Below, in pieces: positions 1 to 5,189 of a stretch of DNA of 14,331 nt. The stretch covers positions 1-14,331 of the forward strand of contig VGML01000035.1 in NCBI GenBank assembly GCA_016866415.1, given 5' to 3'. The position numbers were made by a program, and so were the translations under genes. A model generated the notes under the pieces. The model saw only the letters and a program-made list of their open reading frames with translations, made no database searches and was not told where the DNA came from. The first letter of the stretch is position 1. Every line of letters starts with the position of its first letter. Source of the DNA: Bacteroidota bacterium (lineage in GTDB: Bacteria > Bacteroidota > Bacteroidia > Flavobacteriales_D > Crocinitomicaceae).

Positions 1-104
1 TTAAAACTATAGATATTTCGGACTTGGATTCTGGGATATACAACATAATTCTAATGGATAAAAATAAGAACCATAGGAGAATTATGAAGTTTTCAAAACA
101 GTAA
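1..104 (+). CDS. C-terminal end of a T9SS-secreted protein (partial)
   Basis: An open frame enters from the left edge (first full codon at base 3) and stops with TAA at 102-104. The 33 visible residues include IDISDLDSGIYNIILMD and end in RRIMKFSKQ. The pattern 'IDIS-L-SGIYNI-hydrophobic' followed by a short basic, hydrophobic tail is typical of the end of the T9SS type A sorting domain. That domain sends proteins through the type IX secretion system to the cell surface of Bacteroidota. The body of the protein is outside the window, so its function is unknown. No clear terminator follows in 105-207, and the next gene is convergent. The similar tail of the protein at 8337-11606 supports the reading. 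Confidence 0.75.
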   Translation, partial: KTIDISDLDSGIYNIILMDKNKNHRRIMKFSKQ

Positions 105-207
105 TCCGATAATCTGCAATTCAGAAATTATTCTAGAGAATATACCGCTTTGGTTGTTTGGGTTTTTGTAATGAGAAAAGAATAAACTCACACTTATTTC
201 ATTTTAA

Positions 208-273
208 AAAAGTATATTATTACGGAATAAAATCCAAATAAATATGTATATTTTTGGAATATAATCCAAATAT
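208..273. repeat. Left 66-bp direct repeat flanking the ATPase gene
   Basis: This stretch matches 1420-1485 in the same orientation without gaps, at a constant offset of 1212 bp. I count 55 identical bases out of 66. It starts at AAAAGTAT and ends ten bases before the ATPase stop codon. It contains two palindrome-like cores, GGAATAAAATCC at 224-235 and TTTGGAATATAATCCAAA at 253-270, whose GGA triplets lie 32 bp apart. Similarity stops abruptly at both ends. The right copy carries a TACTTTTG promoter box; here the last base differs (TACTTTTT on the minus strand). Confidence 0.75.
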
Positions 274-283
274 ACATATAAAA

Positions 284-1414
284 TTACTTCTTTGGAAGTA
301 AAAATTCATGTAAGTTGTTTGGAGTTATCACGTCAAAAGATGAATTCGGATAAGCATTTTGGAAGGTTTTTGTTAAACGAACCGTTTTTTTTGTGTTCCA
401 TTTGAATTCGTACGCATGCAGTTGCCCGCCATATTCTTCAATTAAGTCAATTTCTTGTTGGTTAACGGTTCGCCAGAAAAACGAATTTTTATTCAGTAAA
501 TGATACGAGTTAAATTTCAATCGTTCGGAGACCAAAAAGTTTTCCCAAAGAAAGCCAACATCACTGCGTAAGGCAATTGGATTGAAATTATTTATAATCG
601 CATTTCGAATTCCATTGTCATAAAAATAAATCTTACGGCTACTTTTTAGCTCATTTCGCAGATTTCTGCTAAAAGACGGTAATCTGAAAATCACAAATGC
701 TTGCTCCAAGAGATTCACGTATTTCTCAACGGTCTTGGGATCCATCGAACAGATTTCTGCCAATTCATTAAAAGAAACTTGTGAACCGATTTGATGAGCC
801 AACGCTTGCAGCAAACGAACCAATTTATCCGATTTGTGCAAACGCTCCCAAAGCAATACATCTTTATACAAATAACTGTGACAAATCAACTTCAAGCGCT
901 CTTCTTCTTCTCCTGGATTCGAAACAACCTCGGGATAATAGCCATAAACCAAGCGATGCTCAAGTAAACGGTTTTCCGTTAACATCCCGTGATGTTCAAC
1001 CAATTCTTGATAGGAAAGTGGAAATAAGTTGTACTCCCATTTTCTTCCTGTAAGTGGCTCGTTAACGTGGTTCGCCAAATCAAACGAAGAGCTACCTGTT
1101 GCGATAACTTGAATTTCAGGTAAATTATCTGTTATCAGTTTTAATTTCAGTCCTATGTTTTCAATACGCTGAGCTTCATCGATGATAAATATTTTATTTT
1201 TACCCAATAAAGCTTTAAAACTCGTGGAACTCACCTCAGACAACCTCTGCTGAACATCAATTTCATCGGCATTCATCCAAAGTATTTCATCAGTGTCGAA
1301 TGCGAGATTTTTCAGTAGCGTCGTTTTTCCAACCTGTCTCGGACCAAGCACGATAATGGCTTTTTGTTTAAACATCTTTTGATGCAAACGATCAACTAAA
1401 ATTCTTGAAATCAT
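284..1414 (-). CDS. AAA-family ATPase with C-terminal DUF4143 (PD-(D/E)XK-like) domain
   Basis: This is a 376-residue ATPase of the AAA_14/DUF4143 type that is common and multicopy in Bacteroidota and Chlorobi. Walker A is GPRQVGKT at residues 24-31, Walker B is IFIIDEAQ at 75-82, and a sensor-like ATGSSSF lies at 105-111. EPLTGRKWEYNLFPLSYQEL near 119-138 is characteristic of the family. A winged-helix-like middle region (about 203-250) precedes the C-terminal domain. That domain has WRTVNQQEIDLIEE and YEFKW, giving D323, E336 and K338 in the arrangement of a PD-(D/E)XK nuclease fold, all present. The cellular role of the family is not established. The gene looks intact, stands alone, and is framed by 66-bp direct repeats. 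The ATG at 1412-1414 lies directly downstream of a consensus promoter, which supports this start. Confidence 0.88.
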   Translation of the reverse strand: MISRILVDRLHQKMFKQKAIIVLGPRQVGKTTLLKNLAFDTDEILWMNADEIDVQQRLSEVSSTSFKALLGKNKIFIIDEAQRIENIGLKLKLITDNLPEIQVIATGSSSFDLANHVNEPLTGRKWEYNLFPLSYQELVEHHGMLTENRLLEHRLVYGYYPEVVSNPGEEEERLKLICHSYLYKDVLLWERLHKSDKLVRLLQALAHQIGSQVSFNELAEICSMDPKTVEKYVNLLEQAFVIFRLPSFSRNLRNELKSSRKIYFYDNGIRNAIINNFNPIALRSDVGFLWENFLVSERLKFNSYHLLNKNSFFWRTVNQQEIDLIEEYGGQLHAYEFKWNTKKTVRLTKTFQNAYPNSSFDVITPNNLHEFLLPKK

Positions 1415-1418
1415 ACAT

Positions 1419-1449
1419 CAAAAGTATGTTTTTATGGAAAATATTCCAA
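1419..1449 (-). promoter_or_regulatory. Bacteroidota-type promoter of the ATPase gene
   Basis: Read on the minus strand, TACTTTTG (1426 to 1419) fits the Bacteroidota -7 consensus TAnnTTTG. TTG (1449 to 1447), a -33 element, lies 20 bases upstream. The transcript would begin within a few bases of the ATG at 1414, so it would be nearly or fully leaderless. The -33 element lies inside the first palindrome of the right repeat (TGGAAAATATTCCA, 1435-1448), a position where a bound protein would block RNA polymerase. The promoter is read from sequence; regulation by the palindrome is inference. Confidence 0.55.
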
Positions 1450-1485
1450 ATATATATATATTTTATTGGAATTTAATCCAAATAT
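1420..1485. repeat. Right 66-bp direct repeat flanking the ATPase gene
   Basis: This copy pairs with 208-273 in direct orientation (about 83% identity, no gaps). It begins six bases upstream of the ATPase start codon and overlaps its promoter. Two palindrome-like cores are present: TGGAAAATATTCCA at 1435-1448 and TTGGAATTTAATCCAA at 1466-1481. Their GGA triplets start at 1436 and 1468, again 32 bp apart, about three helical turns. The palindromic cores are better conserved between the copies than the AT-rich linkers, which suggests a protein-binding role. Confidence 0.75.
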
Positions 1486-1714
1486 CTATTAAAATAAGAA
1501 ATCAGAACTTTATATTTTGCTCAATGCAATAAGCAATTTTTTATTCTTTTGCTTAATTGAACTTGAACAATTAAACTGAAAAAACCTGTGTAAACTATTT
1601 TTTAAGTAGCGAGAAACATAATCAACTGAAATGATGACATGTTGTGTTTTAGATTCAAAATATTACTATACCTGACTTAAATTTCCTGGATAGTTCCAAA
1701 AATAAAAAAGCATT
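1486..1714. other. Noncoding gap right of the ATPase cassette
   Basis: This AT-rich DNA has no convincing reading frame. It contains a perfect inverted repeat, TTAATTG at 1553-1559 and CAATTAA at 1568-1574, separated by eight bases. A second imperfect one (ATAAGCAA near 1529-1536 and TTGCTTAAT near 1549-1557) partly overlaps it. These could form a weak hairpin at the end of the minus-strand gene that stops at 1715, but there is no clear T-run and I do not call a terminator. Confidence 0.4.
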
Positions 1715-2083
1715 TTACTTTAGGTAGTATGTTACTGTTTCAGATTCTCCGTAACCAACAATCAACTTACCTCTGAATAAACGAAAACCAAAATTGTTTC
1801 CAGAGCTGGGACTCATACCTAATAGATCAGCAGAATTACCGTAAGTATCGATAATTACATTTATAAAATAAAATACCGCATTATTTTTATTTGTGACCGT
1901 GATTCCATATGTGCCATATGACGAAATAAATCCATATTTTATGTTCATACCTCTTTCATTATCATAAAATACTTTGCCTTCCATGTATGATATAACATCA
2001 CTTTGACTTTCAAAATAGACTGATTGTGCTTTCGCAAAACTAAATGTCAGAAACATCGTAGCTAAAATCAATAAATTTTTCAT
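1715..2083 (-). CDS. Small secreted protein of unknown function
   Basis: I do not recognise a named family. The 122-residue product begins with a clear Sec signal peptide, MKNLLILATMFLTFSFAKAQ, with likely cleavage after AKA or AQ as in many Bacteroidota exported proteins. The mature part of about 100 residues is rich in aromatic, Gly and Ser/Thr residues (YGFISSYGTYGITVTN, FGFRLFRGKLIVGYGE), which suggests a small beta-rich domain. There are no cysteines in the mature part, no lipobox and no T9SS tail, so a periplasmic location is most likely. The start follows from the signal peptide. The gene at 2128 lies 44 bases upstream on the same strand with no terminator between, so the two may be co-transcribed. 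Confidence 0.7.
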   Translation of the reverse strand: MKNLLILATMFLTFSFAKAQSVYFESQSDVISYMEGKVFYDNERGMNIKYGFISSYGTYGITVTNKNNAVFYFINVIIDTYGNSADLLGMSPSSGNNFGFRLFRGKLIVGYGESETVTYYLK

Positions 2084-2127
2084 TTTGTTCCTTTTTAAAA
2101 TTCTGTTCTTTAGATAAACTTAAACAA

Positions 2128-2868
2128 TTAAGGTTTTATTTTACTTTCTGGGTAATATATTTGCTTTTCATTACCCCACATTAGGTATAAATAATCCCCA
2201 TTAATATCATATAACATCGTTTGGTTTGAGGAGTATCCACATCCGTCTTTAGCTAATTGCAGTTTGATTTTATTACCTGATATTTCATAGGAATAAGCAA
2301 CGAAACATTTCATTATATTTCCCCATTGTACGGCTCCTCCAAAATTCGAAGCGACTCCACTTTCATAAAGTGGTTCAAAATTTAATGCCACAGAAATATT
2401 ACCTTCTGTTAAAATCCAAGTATAATTAGAAACAATATTTTTTAAATTTTGTAGTTTCATTTTTTCTGCAGCTTCTCGAATTTGCTGTTCCGTGCGCCAT
2501 TTAATGTTTACTGCCGAATTTAATAGCTCTTCAATTAACTTGGTTTGAGGTAGACTAGCAGGTATATTATTCTTTTTCAATAGGTTTAGTTTAGTTATTA
2601 CTTCATCATAATTTGCTGCGCTGATTGAACCTTTTAAATAAGATAGTTCTTGATCAAGTTTCTTCAATGTAATATTTTCACCATTCTCAAATTCATAATA
2701 AAAATCATTTTTCACAATACATTCACCATCTGCACTAAATCCTTTGGAAATATATATTGTTTTGACTATTTTGCCTTCAATGTAAAAGGAAATCTCATCT
2801 GTAATTTCATTCTCGATCATCGAATTAAAAGAAAATACAAGTTTTGAAGCCCGATAAGCTTTCGTCAT
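2128..2868 (-). CDS. Hypothetical protein, C-terminal part lipocalin-like; start uncertain
   Basis: I do not recognise the family. From the ATG at 2866-2868 the product has 246 residues. The N-terminal half contains a beta-rich stretch (ISFYIEGKIVKTIYISKG) and a helical, charged middle (WRTEQQIREAAEKMKLQNLK). The last 80 or so residues (YTWILTEGN, YSYEISGNKIKLQLAKDG, DINGDYLYLMWGN) have the rhythm of a lipocalin-like barrel; that is inference. The frame stays open upstream to another ATG at 3039. Those extra 57 codons lie mostly antisense to the remnant of an XRE regulator gene (2881-3141) and are therefore probably not native to this protein. No signal peptide is seen from either start, so the 5' end may have been lost when the DNA joined here. 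It probably shares a transcript with the gene at 1715. Confidence 0.55.
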   Translation of the reverse strand: MTKAYRASKLVFSFNSMIENEITDEISFYIEGKIVKTIYISKGFSADGECIVKNDFYYEFENGENITLKKLDQELSYLKGSISAANYDEVITKLNLLKKNNIPASLPQTKLIEELLNSAVNIKWRTEQQIREAAEKMKLQNLKNIVSNYTWILTEGNISVALNFEPLYESGVASNFGGAVQWGNIMKCFVAYSYEISGNKIKLQLAKDGCGYSSNQTMLYDINGDYLYLMWGNEKQIYYPESKIKP

Positions 2869-2880
2869 TCCATCAAATGA

Positions 2881-3141
2881 ACCAAGATTGAGCGAAATGA
2901 AATAAAAATTGATTGGGAGAAAATCACTGAGATTTCCAAAGTGTTTGAAATTGACCCTATGGAACTCATTTCTTTCGACGACAACCTCATCTTCAATAAT
3001 TGTACACAATCCGGAAAATTTGTGAATAGTCAGGCACATTTCAATATACCAGAGAAATTAATTGAACAATACGAATCACGCATTGAATCTTTGGAAAAAG
3101 AATTAGATTTCCTCCGCGAAATGATGCGAAAAACCAACTAA
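2881..3141 (+). pseudogene. 3' remnant of an XRE-family HTH regulator gene
   Basis: Reading on the plus strand from 2881 gives 86 codons ending in TAA. The first are TKIERNEIKIDWEKITEISK, followed by VFEIDPMELISFDD and a C-terminal coiled coil, EKLIEQYESRIESLEKELDF, then LREMMRKTN. 'S/TKIERNE-KID-EKI-EI-KVFEIDP-EL' is the second half of a Cro/C1-type (XRE) helix-turn-helix, and the terminal leucine zipper is typical of the dimerising Bacteroidota members. The first half of the HTH, about 30 residues, is missing: an in-frame TGA sits at 2878-2880 and none of the three plus frames upstream restores it. The stop codon is one base from the convergent sppA stop. An internal GTG at 2941 could give a 66-residue product without a complete DNA-binding domain. 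It is most likely a truncated pseudogene. Confidence 0.8.
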
Positions 3142-3142
3142 A

Positions 3143-4963
3143 TCAATCCATCCTCACCTCAAACGGCAAGCGCATCTGAATTCCACGCATCCGTTCAATC
3201 TTTTTAATAGAAGCATAATAATCCATTAATTCTTGTGGTATTTTTTGAGATTTGATGCTTACCGATTCGTCCTCTTCTTGTTCATCAATAATTTCTAAAA
3301 TATCTGCCAGTTTATCTTCTTTTTTCAGCGGATAATACAAGACTTTTGGATTTTTCAAATCTGCTTCGCTAGCTGCAAAAGCGATCGCGTCGTTTAATCC
3401 TCCCAATTGGTCAACCAAACCAATTTTCAAAGCATCACGTCCTGTCCAAACACGTCCACGCGCAATGAGGTTTACTTGTTCTTTGGTCATTTTACGTCCA
3501 TCGGAAACGCGCTGTAAAAACTGATCATAGATTTGATCTACTTCTTCCTGCGTAATTGCCAATTCCATAGGTGTTAATTTGCGATTCGTTGATAAAACCG
3601 CATGTTGATTCGTACTCACGCGATCAAAGGAAATCCCTAATTTATTTTCGAGCATTTTTCCTGTGTATGGAATCATTCCAAAAACACCGATTGAACCTGT
3701 AATTGTTGTTGGCTCAGCGAAAATCTTGTATGCCGGTGATGCAATGTAATAACCTCCTGAAGCAGCCACATCTCCCATGGAAACCACAACTTTTTTCACT
3801 TTGTTCGTTAAATTAACCTCTCGCCAAATTTCTTCGCTGGCAAGTGCACTTCCACCTGGACTGTTGATTCTGAAAACAACCACTTTTATTGATTTTTTAT
3901 TTCGCACTTTCTTGAAAAGCTTACAAATCTCTGCGGAAGTTAAGCCGTCACCTTCTGTTGCTACCTCACCTTCAGCTAAAATCACAGCCACACCCGGATT
4001 TTCAGACTTTGTTAAAAGTTGATCTTCGAAGAATGATTTCTTTGCGTATTTTTCGAAGTTTTGAAATTCCAAATCTTCTTCAGAATCAACGCCCACTTTT
4101 TTCATTAAAAGTGACATTACTTCATCGCGGTATTTGACTCCATCAAGTAATTTAAATTCTACAGCATCCTCCGCACGTTTAATTTTCATCGAATCTGCGG
4201 TTGAATTCAACTCTTCTGCATCAATTTTACGATCTGCAGCAATGTCGTTTCGCATGTCTTCCCACATTGAATTCATGTAACGTTCAACTTGCACACGACT
4301 GGAATCGCTCATATTTGTTCGAAAGAATGGCTCAACAGCGCTCTTAAAGTCGTTGTTTTTACCACGAATAATTTCCACTTCCACATCCAATTTATCCAAC
4401 ATGCCTTTGAAAAACATTAACTCTCCCCCAAGACCAGTCATTTGGAAAGCTGATGTTGGAAATCCATACGATTCTTTGGCAGCCGAACTGATGTAATACT
4501 CTTTTTGAGAAACGTATTCACCTGAATTGTATGCTACTGCGAATTTCCCACTTTTCTCGAAATCATTGATTGCAGATCGAATTTCCCGCGCCGTTGCCAT
4601 GCCACAAGATACTTCGCCGATATCGATAAATAATCCTTTTATACGATCGTCTTTTTTAGCTTTATCAAGTGCGAAAAGAATATCGGGTAATCCAGGGTTC
4701 TCAGTCATTTCAAAACTTGTCGGATCAAATTCAGATTTTCCTTTTTCCAAAATGGTTCCATTTAACTTCAAATGCAAGATTGTTTTATCTTTCAATGCCA
4801 TTGGTTCTGGACCGAATTCGCTGAAGGAGCCAATAATTCCACCTAATACAAGGAAGAAGAAAATCATTCCCACCAATCCGGCAATGAAAACAGCTAAAAA
4901 GCTTGGCCAAAATAATTTACCGAATGATATTTTGTTGCCACTTGTGTTGTTTTGCTCTGTCAT
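3143..4963 (-). CDS. sppA: Signal peptide peptidase SppA, 67K type
   Basis: SppA is a membrane-anchored serine protease (family S49) that degrades signal peptides left in the membrane after secretion. The 606-residue length fits the double-domain 67K form. A membrane anchor lies near residues 17-44 (rich in F, L, G). The N-terminal domain carries the general base Lys207 in DFKSAVEPFFR, and the C-terminal domain carries the nucleophile Ser402 in SMGDVAASGGYYIASP. These correspond to Lys209 and Ser409 of the E. coli enzyme. The motifs INSPGGSALASEEI and TITGSIGVFG are also present, so the enzyme should be active and assemble as a ring-shaped homotetramer, as known for the family. It stands alone on the minus strand. 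I saw no promoter box upstream and no clear terminator. The ATG at 4963 is followed by a short polar N-tail and then the anchor, which supports this start. Confidence 0.95.
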   Translation of the reverse strand: MTEQNNTSGNKISFGKLFWPSFLAVFIAGLVGMIFFFLVLGGIIGSFSEFGPEPMALKDKTILHLKLNGTILEKGKSEFDPTSFEMTENPGLPDILFALDKAKKDDRIKGLFIDIGEVSCGMATAREIRSAINDFEKSGKFAVAYNSGEYVSQKEYYISSAAKESYGFPTSAFQMTGLGGELMFFKGMLDKLDVEVEIIRGKNNDFKSAVEPFFRTNMSDSSRVQVERYMNSMWEDMRNDIAADRKIDAEELNSTADSMKIKRAEDAVEFKLLDGVKYRDEVMSLLMKKVGVDSEEDLEFQNFEKYAKKSFFEDQLLTKSENPGVAVILAEGEVATEGDGLTSAEICKLFKKVRNKKSIKVVVFRINSPGGSALASEEIWREVNLTNKVKKVVVSMGDVAASGGYYIASPAYKIFAEPTTITGSIGVFGMIPYTGKMLENKLGISFDRVSTNQHAVLSTNRKLTPMELAITQEEVDQIYDQFLQRVSDGRKMTKEQVNLIARGRVWTGRDALKIGLVDQLGGLNDAIAFAASEADLKNPKVLYYPLKKEDKLADILEIIDEQEEDESVSIKSQKIPQELMDYYASIKKIERMRGIQMRLPFEVRMD

Positions 4964-4979
4964 AACATTATTTTTATTT

Positions 4980-5160
4980 CTTTTATTTTACTTTTTTCCG
5001 AAGCAAAAAAAGTAACAAAAAATGCTTTTCTTTCATTAGGCGTTTCCTTCGGAACACTCGATTTTATCGCTGCGTGCTTTTGTTCTTAAGCTCAAGCGAA
5101 GCTTTCGCGAACCGCAACTTCGCTCAAATCTTCGTTAACGCTTTATGAAAGTTTCAATTC
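4980..5160. other. Intergenic filler with short inverted repeats
   Basis: The gap between the M1 peptidase gene and sppA has no credible gene. It begins with a poly-pyrimidine/poly-purine stretch (ACTTTTTTCCGAAGCAAAAA at 4989-5008, then AAGTAACAAAAAATGC). A GC-richer part follows that can fold on itself: AGCGAAG near 5095-5101 pairs with CTTCGCT near 5118-5124, with GCGAAGCTTTCGC nested inside. From memory, similar 'AAGTAACAAAAA' intergenic sequences recur within Bacteroidota genomes, so this may be a dispersed repeat; I cannot confirm copies from one window. No T-run follows the hairpin, so I do not call it a terminator. Confidence 0.35.
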
Positions 5161-5189
5161 TAATTTAAATTTAATCTAAACTCACCAAA

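Noticed and set aside
208..1485. Insertion sequence with terminal inverted repeats around the ATPase gene
   Set aside because: The two flanking 66-bp repeats are in direct, not inverted, orientation. The protein is an AAA ATPase without a recognisable transposase domain, and I could not see target-site duplications outside the repeats.
2941..3141. A complete small plus-strand gene starting at GTG 2941 (66 residues)
   Set aside because: Its upstream codons 2881-2940 continue the same XRE-type protein sequence without interruption, so it is the tail of a longer, truncated gene rather than a gene of its own.
4527..5015. Plus-strand open frame of 162 codons opposite sppA
   Set aside because: It lies antisense to the conserved N-terminal part of sppA, has no recognisable domain and ends in low-complexity sequence; it is a shadow frame.
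5095..5124. Terminator for the M1 peptidase gene
   Set aside because: AGCGAAG/CTTCGCT can pair, but the loop is long and no T-run follows in the minus direction, so termination is not supported.
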